Source: Streptomyces novaecaesareae
GTDB taxonomy: Bacteria; Actinomycetota; Actinomycetes; Streptomycetales; Streptomycetaceae
Assembly: GCF_000716875.1 (NCBI RefSeq)
Contig: NZ_JNWQ01000106.1
Span: 1 to 19,665, forward strand
DNA: 19,665 nt
Direction: 5' to 3'
This document shows, in pieces, positions 7,086 through 14,543 of the stretch; within the stretch, counting starts at the first letter, position 1, and every line of letters starts with the position of its first letter. The notes below the pieces were generated by a model that saw only the letters and a program-made list of their open reading frames with translations, searched no databases and was not told where the DNA came from. Position numbers and translations under genes: made by a program.

Positions 7086-8426
7086 GTGACTACCGGACGA
7101 CGACCACAGACCAGGCTCGGCAGCCTGCTGGCCGCCCTGGCGATAACGGGCGCCTCACTGCTCCTCGGCCTGCCCGCCCACGCCGACGAACCATCAGCCG
7201 GTGCCGCCCCCGGGCCCAAGGAGGCCCCCCGGGTCGACCTGGTCCTGGACGTCAGCGGCTCCATGACCGCCACCGACATCCAGGGCAAGAGCCGCATCTC
7301 GGTGGCCCAGCAGTCCCTGAACGAGGTGATCGACGCACTGCCCGCGGAGACCGAGTTCGGCATCCGCACCCTGGGGGCGAACTACCCCGGCAACGACAAG
7401 AACCTGGGCTGCCAGGACACCAAGCAGCTCTACCCGGTCGGCAAGACCAACAAGGTGGAGGCCAAGACGGCCGTCGCCACCCTCCGCCCGACCGGCTGGA
7501 CCCCGATCGGCCTGGCCCTGCGCGGCGCCGCCCAGGACCTCGGCAAGGGCGAGACCACCCGCCGCGTGGTGCTGATCACCGACGGCGAGGACACCTGCAC
7601 CCCGCCCGACCCGTGTGACGTCGCCCGCGAACTCGCCTCCCAGGGCATCCACCTGGTGGTCGACACCCTGGGCCTGGCCCACGACGACAAGACCCGCCAG
7701 CAGCTGACCTGCATCGCCAACGCGACCGGCGGCACCTACACCGACGTCCGCACCCAGGAGCAGCTCACCGACAAGGTGAAGCAGCTGGTCGACCGCTCCA
7801 ACGACACCTACACGGTGACCCCGGTCAAGACCTCCGGCACCGACAAGTGCGAGAGCGCCCCGGTCCTCGCCCCGGGCGTCTACACCGACCGCGAGAAGTT
7901 CTCCGAGCACCGCGTCTACAAGGTCCCGGTCAAGGCGGGCCAGGAGCTGCGCGCCTCGGTCAGCGTCGGGCTCGACCGCCCGGTGGCCCGGGACTACGGC
8001 GTCCTGCTGCAGGCCACCAGCGCGACCGGCCAGGAGCTGGTCCGCGGCACCGACGCCGGCAGCAGCCGCGCCGACGTGATCTCCACCGGCCTGCGCTGGT
8101 CCACCGCCGACTCCAAGGGCTACGTCACCGCGAGCCCGACCGCCTCGTCGGGCTCGTCGGGCTCGTCGAAGGACAAGCCGGAGACGACCGTCTGCCTGGT
8201 CGTCAGCAACTCGCTGGCCCCGCAGGCCGGCGTCCAGGCCGACCCCGGCCTGCCGCTGGAGCTGACCGTGGACCTGGCCTCCTCCTCGCCCGCCCCCGAG
8301 GGCGCCGCGATGGGCCTCGGCCGCGGCTGGATCCTGCTGCTCACCCTCACCCTGGCCGGCCTGGTCTTCGGCCTGCTGTTCGGCTGGATCGCACGTTGGC
8401 GGATCGCCGTCTGGCGGGAGAACTGA
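7086..8426 (+). CDS. Extracytoplasmic von Willebrand factor A domain protein, C-terminally membrane-anchored
   Basis: 446 aa, predicted to be exported and held in the membrane by its C-terminus. A Sec-type signal peptide spans about residues 1-33 (RR near the N-terminus, Leu/Ala core, AHA before the likely cut). The vWA domain covers about 48-235 with a complete metal-ion-dependent adhesion site: DVSGS at 55-59, Thr139 in GWTP and Asp166 in LITDGED. A second domain of beta type follows, then a Ser/Gly linker, then one helix near 415-437 with a short basic tail. Six cysteines lie in the exported part, so disulfides are likely. Such domains bind protein ligands through a divalent metal; the ligand is unknown. 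I prefer the GTG at 7086 because of the TAGGAT/AGGA element in front; an ATG at 7065 is possible. The next gene starts 2 bp after the stop. Confidence 0.85.
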   Translation: MTTGRRPQTRLGSLLAALAITGASLLLGLPAHADEPSAGAAPGPKEAPRVDLVLDVSGSMTATDIQGKSRISVAQQSLNEVIDALPAETEFGIRTLGANYPGNDKNLGCQDTKQLYPVGKTNKVEAKTAVATLRPTGWTPIGLALRGAAQDLGKGETTRRVVLITDGEDTCTPPDPCDVARELASQGIHLVVDTLGLAHDDKTRQQLTCIANATGGTYTDVRTQEQLTDKVKQLVDRSNDTYTVTPVKTSGTDKCESAPVLAPGVYTDREKFSEHRVYKVPVKAGQELRASVSVGLDRPVARDYGVLLQATSATGQELVRGTDAGSSRADVISTGLRWSTADSKGYVTASPTASSGSSGSSKDKPETTVCLVVSNSLAPQAGVQADPGLPLELTVDLASSSPAPEGAAMGLGRGWILLLTLTLAGLVFGLLFGWIARWRIAVWREN

Positions 8427-8428
8427 CC

Positions 8429-9307
8429 ATGCGTACGACGATTCGCGGCGCCCTCGCCGCCCTCGCCCTGCTCCCCGCCCTCGCCGTGGGGGCGCTCGGT
8501 GCTCCGGCCGCCTCGGCCGCGCCCTCGCCCTCGGCCTCGGCCAGCGCGAGCGGCACCCCGGCCCCGGCCACCAAGGCCGGCACCTCCTTCCTGACGGCGG
8601 TCAACCTCTCCCCCGGCCAGGACGCCAACGTCGCCGTCTCCACCGGCGACTACCTGTACTGGGCGTTCGGCGCCTCCGAGGGCCAGACCCCGACGGTCAA
8701 CCTGACCGTCAACCTGGCCCCCGCGACCGACCGGCACGGCCCGCAGACCTGGTCCGTCGAGGTCTTCGACGGGCTGCGCCGCCGCCAGGCCTGCACGGCC
8801 GGCACCCAGAACGCCACCGGTGACCAGAACACCACCGCCCTGACGCTCGACTGCACCCTGCGCGAGGTCCGCACCTGGGCCGAGCCGTGGTCCGGCGACC
8901 CGCTGCCCGGCACCTACTACGTGCGGCTGTCGGTCACCGACGTCCCGCAGCCGGACCTCGGCCTGGCCTCCTCCGTCCGGCTGCACGTCGCCGCCAAGGG
9001 CAACTCCGACAACGCCCAGCCGGAGGGCGGGGAGCTGAAGGCCCCGCTGGTCCCGCCGGCCGGCGGCGGCGCGAGCACGGCCAAGGCGGCCGCCCCGGTG
9101 GCGGAGGAGGAGCACTGGTACACCGGCTGGTTCTCCGGTTGGAACAGCCGCTGGTACTGGACGATCGGCGGCGGCTTCCTGGCCGCGCTGGCGGGCGTCC
9201 TCGGCTACAACCTGACCCGGCACCCGCACGGCCGGCGCCCCGGCCACCACGGCACCGTCCCGCCGCAGGGCAGCCACCACAGCGGCTCCTACGCCGACCG
9301 TCCCTGA
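8429..9307 (+). CDS. Exported, membrane-anchored partner of the vWA protein, function unknown
   Basis: 292 aa. Signal peptide at about residues 1-31 (Arg near the N-terminus, long Ala/Leu core, ASA before the likely cut), then a Pro/Ser/Ala-rich linker and a beta-rich ectodomain with two cysteines that could pair. A Trp/Tyr-rich stretch (HWYTGWFSGWNSRWYW) precedes one helix at about 243-262, followed by a His/Gly/Arg-rich tail. The ATG at 8429 is preceded by GGAG 8 nt upstream and lies 2 bp after the stop of the vWA gene, so the two form an operon. By eye its ectodomain resembles the region after the vWA domain of its neighbour. Both have a YxxxVxxGQ-like stretch, a strand-rich middle and an LxxLxVxxL-type end. 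I infer a shared domain, perhaps related to pre-peptidase C-terminal folds. I do not recognise a named family. Confidence 0.82.
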   Translation: MRTTIRGALAALALLPALAVGALGAPAASAAPSPSASASASGTPAPATKAGTSFLTAVNLSPGQDANVAVSTGDYLYWAFGASEGQTPTVNLTVNLAPATDRHGPQTWSVEVFDGLRRRQACTAGTQNATGDQNTTALTLDCTLREVRTWAEPWSGDPLPGTYYVRLSVTDVPQPDLGLASSVRLHVAAKGNSDNAQPEGGELKAPLVPPAGGGASTAKAAAPVAEEEHWYTGWFSGWNSRWYWTIGGGFLAALAGVLGYNLTRHPHGRRPGHHGTVPPQGSHHSGSYADRP

Positions 9308-9322
9308 CCGTCGGCACAGCCC

Positions 9323-9360
9323 CGAGGGCCGGCCGGAGAGGCGTCTCCGGCCGGCCCTCG
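9323..9360. terminator. Bidirectional hairpin between convergent genes
   Basis: A 17-bp perfect stem (9323-9339 with 9344-9360) and a 4-nt GGCG loop fill the 69-bp gap between the convergent stops at 9307 and 9377. Neither side has a strong T run, as is common for high-G+C terminators. It can stop transcription from both directions. Confidence 0.8.
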
Positions 9361-9376
9361 GCCGTTCCCCGGGGCG

Positions 9377-10996
9377 TCAGCCCCGGAACAGGTCGTGCCC
9401 CACGTCGGACGGGACCTTGTCCTGGACGGGCTTGCCGTCCGGCCCCGGCACGTGCTCGCCGGGGATCGGCTCGTCGCCCTCCCGGTGCAGCAGCACCACG
9501 CCGTCCTCGGCCCACAGCTGGCGGTACCCGTGCGCCAGCAGCAGCTGGATCCGGGCGGCCTGTTCGGTGTCCGCGGCGAAGGGGAAGGAGCGCTTGTCCG
9601 ACCTGGTGAGCACGTACTCGCGCCCGCGCGGCGTGCCGTCCACCAGCACCACGTCCGTCCGGGCGGTCAGCCGCGGCGCGATCTGGTTGTCCGCCTCCAC
9701 CGAGGCCCCGTCCGGGATCAGCGCGGCGGCCCGCACCAGCGCGGCCTCGCTCGGCTTGGCCTCCCAGGAGGAGGGCACGGCCAGGTGCAGCAGCCCGATC
9801 GGTAGGGCGGCCACCAGCGCGATCCCGGCGGTGCCCAGGCCCAGCAGGCGCGCCCGCCGGACGGTCCGCGCGGGCCGCTCGGCGCTGCTCAGCCGGCCCA
9901 GCACCTCGACGGCGGCGGTGAGCAGGATCGGCCAGAGCATCGAGTCGTAGTGCCGGGCGATCGACCAGTGGTTGGGGTTGCTGGAGAGGATCCGCTCGGC
10001 CAGCAGCGGCACCGCGCACAGCACGGTGGCCGAGCGCAGCGGCAGCAGGAGCGTGGTGCCGAACAGCCAGAGCAGCAGCAGCGGCTTGAGCGGCTGGTCG
10101 AAGGCGGCCTGCACCAGCAGGAACGGGTCGTGCAGCAGGTTGCGCAGCACGTCCCCGCCGTCCGCGCCGAGGGAGCCGTAGTTCCAGTAGTAGCCCGGTT
10201 CCCCGCCCATCGCCGGGATCAGCCACGTGATCGCCACCGCCGAGGCGATCGGCCCGCCCAGCAGCAGGCCGAGCCCGGTGAAGCGGCCCGCCCGGTCCCG
10301 GGTGCGGCGGGTGCGCAGCAGCAGCACCAGCCCGTACGCCCCGACCATCAGGCCGAGGTCCTCCTTGGTGCAGCACAGCAGCACACCGGCGAGCACCACT
10401 GTGCCGTACCGGCGTGCGAGGCCGCGTTCCAGCATCAGCAGGGTCAGCGGTACGGCGAAGGCGACCTCGTGGAACCCGACCCGGGCGGCGACCAGCAGCG
10501 GCCAGCCGAGCCCGTAGACCAGGCCGGCCAGGTCGGCGGCCCGCCGGGCGGTGCGCGGCTGGGCCGCGGCGAAGGCGTGCACCGCGATCCGCCGGATCAG
10601 CGGCACCCCGGCCGCGAAGAGCAGCGACTGTCCGATGATCAGCGAGCGCGGGTCGTCCCAGATCCAGTACAGCGGCGCGAGCAGCGCCAGCACCGGCGAG
10701 AAGTGGTCGCCCAGCAGGGAGAAGCCGGGCGGGAACTCGTGGTGGAAGCTCTTCAGGGTGGAGACGGGCAGCCCGAAGTGGGCGTAGCCGCGCACGCCCT
10801 GGTCGAAGATGCCGAGGTCGAAGCCGCCGAGCGACACGGAGGTCCAGCCCTGGAGGCCGATGGCGCAGGTCACCGCGAAGCAGAGCGCGGTGAGCAGCGC
10901 GGTGCGCCGGGACGGTCCGGTCAGCAGGGCGGCGGCCGCCTTCCGGGCGGCGGGCACGGCGGCGGGCGGCGGCGAGGGTGCGGTCTGGGTGGTCAC
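9377..10996 (-). CDS. DUF2079 multi-pass membrane protein
   Basis: 539-aa integral membrane protein of the DUF2079 family, which has a GT-C-like architecture but no established reaction. After a Pro/Ala-rich cytoplasmic N-terminus of about 30 residues, the first long extracellular loop carries the family signature: FDLGIFDQ, then HHEFPP, then LLGDHFSP before the next helix. Acidic and His residues in such loops are candidate catalytic or metal sites. About ten hydrophobic segments follow. The last 150 residues form a soluble domain with HGYRQLWAEDG near the C-terminus. The start is GTG at 10996; no clear Shine-Dalgarno precedes it, only a G+C-rich tandem repeat. It lies 64 bp behind a GT87 gene on the same strand and is probably co-transcribed, which suggests a shared envelope-glycan role. 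Confidence 0.85.
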   Translation of the reverse strand: MTTQTAPSPPPAAVPAARKAAAALLTGPSRRTALLTALCFAVTCAIGLQGWTSVSLGGFDLGIFDQGVRGYAHFGLPVSTLKSFHHEFPPGFSLLGDHFSPVLALLAPLYWIWDDPRSLIIGQSLLFAAGVPLIRRIAVHAFAAAQPRTARRAADLAGLVYGLGWPLLVAARVGFHEVAFAVPLTLLMLERGLARRYGTVVLAGVLLCCTKEDLGLMVGAYGLVLLLRTRRTRDRAGRFTGLGLLLGGPIASAVAITWLIPAMGGEPGYYWNYGSLGADGGDVLRNLLHDPFLLVQAAFDQPLKPLLLLWLFGTTLLLPLRSATVLCAVPLLAERILSSNPNHWSIARHYDSMLWPILLTAAVEVLGRLSSAERPARTVRRARLLGLGTAGIALVAALPIGLLHLAVPSSWEAKPSEAALVRAAALIPDGASVEADNQIAPRLTARTDVVLVDGTPRGREYVLTRSDKRSFPFAADTEQAARIQLLLAHGYRQLWAEDGVVLLHREGDEPIPGEHVPGPDGKPVQDKVPSDVGHDLFRG

Positions 10997-11020
10997 GTGA
11001 GGTCTGGTCCGTCCGGTCTG

Positions 11021-11060
11021 GGGCGGTCGGGTCCGGTCCGGGGCGGTCGGGTCCGGTCCG
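11021..11060. repeat. Perfect 20-bp tandem duplication in the intergenic spacer
   Basis: Positions 11021-11040 and 11041-11060 are identical, and a decayed related stretch (GTCTGGTCC, GTCCGGTCTG) covers 11002-11020. The array fills the 64-bp spacer between the GT87 stop and the DUF2079 start, ending exactly at the GT87 stop codon. It looks like slippage-prone sequence that may vary between strains. Confidence 0.85.
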
Positions 11061-12371
11061 TCAGGTGCGGTTCGTCAGCGCGGGATCGCGGTCGAGCTTG
11101 GCGGCGAGGAGCGCCCAGGCCCCGCCTCCACTGGCGTCCACGGCCTGCCGCCGGGCGCGGTACAGCCGCACGCCCAGGACGACCAGGACGGCGATGCCCA
11201 GCGGCGCGTAGAGCGCGCCGGGCAGCTGCCAGTACCAGGCGACTCCGCGCCCCCACCGGTGCGGCACCGTCCACATGACGTGGGAGAAGAACACCACCAC
11301 GGTCACGCCGAGCAGCACCTGGCGCGCCCTGGTCCTGGCCTCGACCACCAGCAGGGCGATCAGCGGGATGCACCAGACCCAGTGGTGGGTCCAGCTGATC
11401 GGCGAGACCAGCAGTGCGGTGAACGCGGCGCAGACCCCGCCCCAGGCGTCGGCCCGGCGCAGCACCCGCGCCGAGCGCCCGGCCAGCACGGCCACCCCGA
11501 GCCCGAAGGCGCCGACCAGCGCGGAGGCGGCCAGCCCGACCAGGCCCGGGTCGTTGACGTCGAGCAGCCGGCAGACGGCGCCGCGCAGCGACTGGTTGTC
11601 CACCAGGACGGTCACTCCGACCCGGCTCGGGTCCCAGAGGTACTTGGTCCAGAACCCGTACGAGGCGTCCGGCAGCACGGCCCAGCCGATCAGGCCGGCC
11701 GCCAGGAACGTGCCGCCCGAGACCAGCGCCGCCCGGACCCTGCCGGTCAGCAGCAGGTAGACGGCGAACAGGCCCGGGGTGATCTTGATGGCGGTGGCCA
11801 GGCCGATGCCCACGCCCTTGAACCGGTTCCGGTCCGAGCGGGTCAGGTCCCACAGGACGAGGCAGAGGATGCCGAGGTTGACCTGACCGTACTGGAAGGT
11901 GGTGAAGACCGGCTCCAGCCAGATGCCGAGGCCGGTCGCCAGGATGACGACGGCTGTGCGGTGCTGCTTGGCCCACCCGGCCAGCTTGAGCGACAGGTGC
12001 ACGGCCAGGGCGAGCAGCGCGTAGTTGAGGAGCATCACCAGGACGCGCAGGGTGCTCACGTCGAACCAGGTGCTCGGCACGAAGAGCATCGCGGCGAACG
12101 GCGGGTAGGTGGCCGGCAGGTCCCACCCGGGCAGCCGCATCGCGTACAGGTCCTCGCCCCGGACGACGGCCTGCCCCTCGGCCCGGTAGACCAGCATGTC
12201 GACCATGGTGGCCCCGTGGCCGTGCCGGAAGAAGGCGAAGACCGCGAGCGACACCGCCGCCACGCAGGTCGCCGCGAGGGTCCAGGAGTTCGATCTTCCG
12301 AGTGCCGGGCCGTCGCCGGATCCCTCCGGGCCGGACTGCCGCGTCCACCGTGTCAGACCGAGCTCGCGCAC
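11061..12371 (-). CDS. GT87 (DUF2029) polyprenol-phosphate-mannose-dependent mannosyltransferase-like protein
   Basis: 436-aa multi-pass membrane protein of the GT87/DUF2029 family, which includes mycobacterial PimE and related alpha-1,2-mannosyltransferases that use polyprenyl-phospho-mannose outside the membrane. The first extracellular loop has the family pattern: VDMLVYRAEG with an Asp at the catalytic place, then GEDLY, then ATYPPFAA. A second loop carries TTFQYGQVN and a later one SPISWTHHW, both typical. The start is uncertain because the frame is open to 12536. I chose GTG at 12371 because GGGGTG stands 8 nt upstream and a TATGGT -10-like box at 12439-12434 would start transcription too far downstream for the GTG at 12431. 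It is followed at 64 bp by the DUF2079 gene. Sugar acceptor unknown. Confidence 0.85.
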   Translation of the reverse strand: MRELGLTRWTRQSGPEGSGDGPALGRSNSWTLAATCVAAVSLAVFAFFRHGHGATMVDMLVYRAEGQAVVRGEDLYAMRLPGWDLPATYPPFAAMLFVPSTWFDVSTLRVLVMLLNYALLALAVHLSLKLAGWAKQHRTAVVILATGLGIWLEPVFTTFQYGQVNLGILCLVLWDLTRSDRNRFKGVGIGLATAIKITPGLFAVYLLLTGRVRAALVSGGTFLAAGLIGWAVLPDASYGFWTKYLWDPSRVGVTVLVDNQSLRGAVCRLLDVNDPGLVGLAASALVGAFGLGVAVLAGRSARVLRRADAWGGVCAAFTALLVSPISWTHHWVWCIPLIALLVVEARTRARQVLLGVTVVVFFSHVMWTVPHRWGRGVAWYWQLPGALYAPLGIAVLVVLGVRLYRARRQAVDASGGGAWALLAAKLDRDPALTNRT

Positions 12372-12543
12372 CGCGATGGCACCCCGTTGAGATAGAGACC
12401 AGATCGTTCCGTCGTCAGCGTCTGGGCCCACCCACCATAACCGACCCCCCTGAGGCTCAAGCCGTGTCAGAAACCGCCCTCGGAAAGGGTTGTGATCCCG
12501 GTCACGGCGAGCTCCGGATCCGATCCGGTGCCACAAAACGCGA
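12372..12543 (-). promoter_or_regulatory. Region between the tRNA terminator and the GT87 gene
   Basis: This 172-bp spacer probably holds the GT87 promoter. The best minus-strand candidate is TTGAGC (12460-12455) with TATGGT (12439-12434). The 15-nt spacing is short, so the call is weak. No RNA structure was seen. Confidence 0.3.
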
Positions 12544-12575
12544 AATCCCGCCGGGAGTTGCCTCCCGGCGGGATT
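12544..12575 (-). terminator. Rho-independent terminator of the tRNA-Ala gene
   Basis: A 14-bp perfect stem (12544-12557 with 12562-12575) closes a TTGC loop and is followed on the minus strand by T-containing sequence (TTTCGCGTTTTG). It begins about 30 bp after the tRNA 3' end and is the strongest classical terminator in the window. Confidence 0.85.
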
Positions 12576-12603
12576 CGGTGGACCGGCCGGAGCCGATCCG
12601 TTG

Positions 12604-12679
<76 letters not shown>

Positions 12680-12690
12680 AACGAGAAGAA

Positions 12691-12696
12691 ACTCTA
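12691..12696 (-). promoter_or_regulatory. -10 element of the tRNA-Ala promoter
   Basis: TAGAGT on the minus strand fits TANNNT and ends 11 nt before the first base of the mature tRNA, so the 5' leader would be only a few nucleotides. No convincing -35 hexamer is seen at the expected distance. Confidence 0.5.
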
Positions 12697-12720
12697 GCAC
12701 CTTTCGGAGGGGGTCCGTGA

Positions 12721-12755
12721 CCACCCCCCGGGACGCGGTGCTGGTCGGGGGGTGG
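12721..12755 (-). terminator. Hairpin downstream of sepX
   Basis: Perfect 10-bp stem CCACCCCCCG (12721-12730) with CGGGGGGTGG (12746-12755), 15-nt loop, 6 bp past the sepX stop. No U tract follows, so it may be a weak terminator or an RNA 3'-end stabiliser that separates sepX from the tRNA promoter. Confidence 0.5.
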
Positions 12756-12761
12756 CCCGGG

Positions 12762-13766
12762 TCATTCGTTGGCCGCGCGGGGGCGGGACTCGGGGGCCTG
12801 CGGTTCGGCGTACTGGTCGAAGAGCGGGGTCGTGCGGGACTCGCCGGGCCGGCCCGCGGTCCAGGTGCCGGGGGCCGACAGGTCGAGCCCGCGGGAGACC
12901 CGGGGGGCGACCGGCGCGGTCACGTAGGTCGGCAGCGGGACGGGCACCGGCTCCCAGGAGTCCGGGCCGGCCGCCCCGCGCTCGCGCATGCCGTCGACCC
13001 ACTCCTCGTGCTCGGTCGCCTCGGCCACCGCCGAGGCGGAGGGCACGGAGACGGTGGCCTCCTCGGGGTCGGCGGCCAGCCGCAGGTGCTGGCGGCGCCC
13101 GGTCCGCCCCTCGGCGGGCGCGGCCGGCTCCGCCACCGCGGCGGCCTCGGCCGGGGCGCCGTCGGCGGCCGGGGCCTTGGCGCGCTGCTGCTCGCGCTTG
13201 CGCAACCGTTCGGCCGCCTGGGCCGCCCGGACGCGATCGAGCTTCACCTCGTACCGCTGGCGCTCCAGCTTGCGCAGGTGCCCGATGTACAGGGTGAGGA
13301 GGGTCGCCGGGACGGCCGGGACCCAGAGGAAGGCCAGTCCGGCGACCGCGGCGACCACCGCGCCGAGCGCGAAGGCGAGGAAGAGGGCGGTGACCATCCG
13401 GCGCCGGCGGGCCAGCAGCCGCGCCCGGCGCTCGACCCCGGCTCCGGACGCGGGCGCCGGCACCGGCCGTTCGGCCGGGCGCTCCGCCGGGGGTTCGGGC
13501 TCCCGCGCCGCGGGGTCGCCGGAGGCGGCCTCGTCCCGTCCGGGAGGGCCGTCGTTGCTGTGCTCGTCGTCACGCGGTTCGTCGCCCAGGGCCCGGGCTG
13601 CCCGTCGCTCCAGCGCCGAACGCCCCGCCAGCAGGCGGATGGCGGTGCTGAAGCGTTCCGTCGGGCGCGCCTCGTTGAGTTCGTCCTGCCTGCGGAGCCA
13701 CATCGGCACCAGATAGGCGGCCCAGGCCCCTACGATGACGGCGTAGATAAGGCCGCTACTGCTCAC
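12762..13766 (-). CDS. sepX: SepX, actinobacterial divisome membrane protein (GLPR-like)
   Basis: 334-aa membrane protein. An N-terminal helix (about residues 5-24, LIYAVIVGAWAAYLVPMWL) leads into the characteristic RRQDELNEARPTERFSTAIR block. A Pro/Glu-rich region follows, then two adjacent helices near 123-165 and an Arg/Glu/Lys-rich, probably coiled-coil segment (about 168-200). A disordered Pro/Ala-rich tail ends the protein. From memory this matches SepX, needed for hyphal septation and spore formation in Streptomyces. I believe it also matches GLPR, the membrane receptor of the MoeA-like protein Glp in corynebacteria. Its place next to the rimJ and moeA genes agrees with that synteny. 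The start is GTG at 13766; a TACGGT -10 box lies exactly 7 nt upstream and no Shine-Dalgarno is visible, so the mRNA may be leaderless. Confidence 0.8.
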   Translation of the reverse strand: MSSSGLIYAVIVGAWAAYLVPMWLRRQDELNEARPTERFSTAIRLLAGRSALERRAARALGDEPRDDEHSNDGPPGRDEAASGDPAAREPEPPAERPAERPVPAPASGAGVERRARLLARRRRMVTALFLAFALGAVVAAVAGLAFLWVPAVPATLLTLYIGHLRKLERQRYEVKLDRVRAAQAAERLRKREQQRAKAPAADGAPAEAAAVAEPAAPAEGRTGRRQHLRLAADPEEATVSVPSASAVAEATEHEEWVDGMRERGAAGPDSWEPVPVPLPTYVTAPVAPRVSRGLDLSAPGTWTAGRPGESRTTPLFDQYAEPQAPESRPRAANE

Positions 13767-13916
13767 GATTCACACCGTACGGGCGCTGGGGAAGGCCTGG
13801 CAGCAATTTGGCGCGGCGTGTCGTGTGATCAAGCTGATTCTCCGACTATTTTGCTGGCATTTGTGACGGTCCGCCATCGCGTCGATGCCATATCGATATT
13901 TCTTTCGAACATATAT
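13767..13916 (-). promoter_or_regulatory. A+T-rich sepX promoter region
   Basis: 150-bp spacer between rimJ and sepX. The minus-strand -10 candidate TACGGT is followed by 7 nt and the GTG start. The distal part is strikingly A+T-rich: 13881-13920 has about one third G+C. It holds the palindromes ATATCGATAT (13890-13899) and TTCGAA nearby. One GACAC (the WhiA core motif) lies on the minus strand near 13820; a single 5-mer is weak evidence. An own promoter for sepX is well supported; the regulator is not known. Confidence 0.5.
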
Positions 13917-14543
13917 TCAATTACTTGCCTCGCGGCCGGAACTGAGCGCCCGCCAGCGCTCCAGCATCCCCTCCGGGACCTCCTCGTCGGTCAGCGCGTA
14001 CACCAGGTGGTCGCGCCAGTCGCCGTCGATGTGGAGATAGCGCGGCCGGATTCCCTCGGAGCGGAAGCCGAGCTTTTCCACCACCCGCCGGCTCGGGCCG
14101 TTCTCCGGGCGGATGCAGACCTCGATCCGGTGCAGTCCGAGCGTGCGGAAGCAGTAGTTCACCGAAAGCGCCACGGCGGTCGGGATGATGCCCTGGCCGG
14201 CCACCGCCTCGTCGACCCAGTACCCGACGTTCGCCGAGCACATCGAGCCCCAGGTGATCCCGCCGACGGTCAACTGACCGACCAGCTGGCCCTTGTGGAG
14301 CACCACGAAGGGCAGCATCCGGCCGGCCGAGGCCTCGCCGCGCAGGAAGCGGACCATCTGCCGGTACGTCGGGCGGGGGCCGGCGACCTGACCGGCCGGG
14401 CCGGGCGGCACGGTGGCCTCCCAGCGCCGCAGCCAGTCGCGGTTGCGACGGCTCACCTCCTGCCACTCCCGCTGGTCACGGGCCCGGATCGGGCGCAGCG
14501 TGACCTCCCCCTCGTGGAGTTCTACCGGCCAGCCGGCGTTCAG
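13917..14543 (-). CDS. rimJ: RimJ/RimL-type GNAT acetyltransferase with probable CTG start
   Basis: GNAT-family N-acetyltransferase, 208 aa from the proposed CTG at 14543. The acetyl-CoA-binding region reads AGQGIIPTAVAL, and the RimJ/RimL signature continues as LGLHRIEVCIRPENGPSRRVVEKLGF and EGIRPRYL, with GDWRDH near the C-terminus. The first usual start, GTG at 14456, would remove the opening strand VTLRPIRARD that all RimJ-like proteins need. No ATG or GTG lies upstream in frame. The CTG overlaps the mog stop as CTGA and has GGAG 6 nt upstream. The resulting length is close to the mycobacterial counterpart (Rv0995, about 203 aa from memory). It belongs to the moeA-linked operon. Its substrate, ribosomal protein S5-like or other, is not known. 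Confidence 0.82.
   Translation of the reverse strand: MNAGWPVELHEGEVTLRPIRARDQREWQEVSRRNRDWLRRWEATVPPGPAGQVAGPRPTYRQMVRFLRGEASAGRMLPFVVLHKGQLVGQLTVGGITWGSMCSANVGYWVDEAVAGQGIIPTAVALSVNYCFRTLGLHRIEVCIRPENGPSRRVVEKLGFRSEGIRPRYLHIDGDWRDHLVYALTDEEVPEGMLERWRALSSGREASN

Noticed and set aside
13921..14466. Alternative minus-strand frame over the acetyltransferase gene
   Set aside because: It lacks GNAT motifs and is Arg/Pro/Gly-rich, whereas the other frame holds the full RimJ-like signature.
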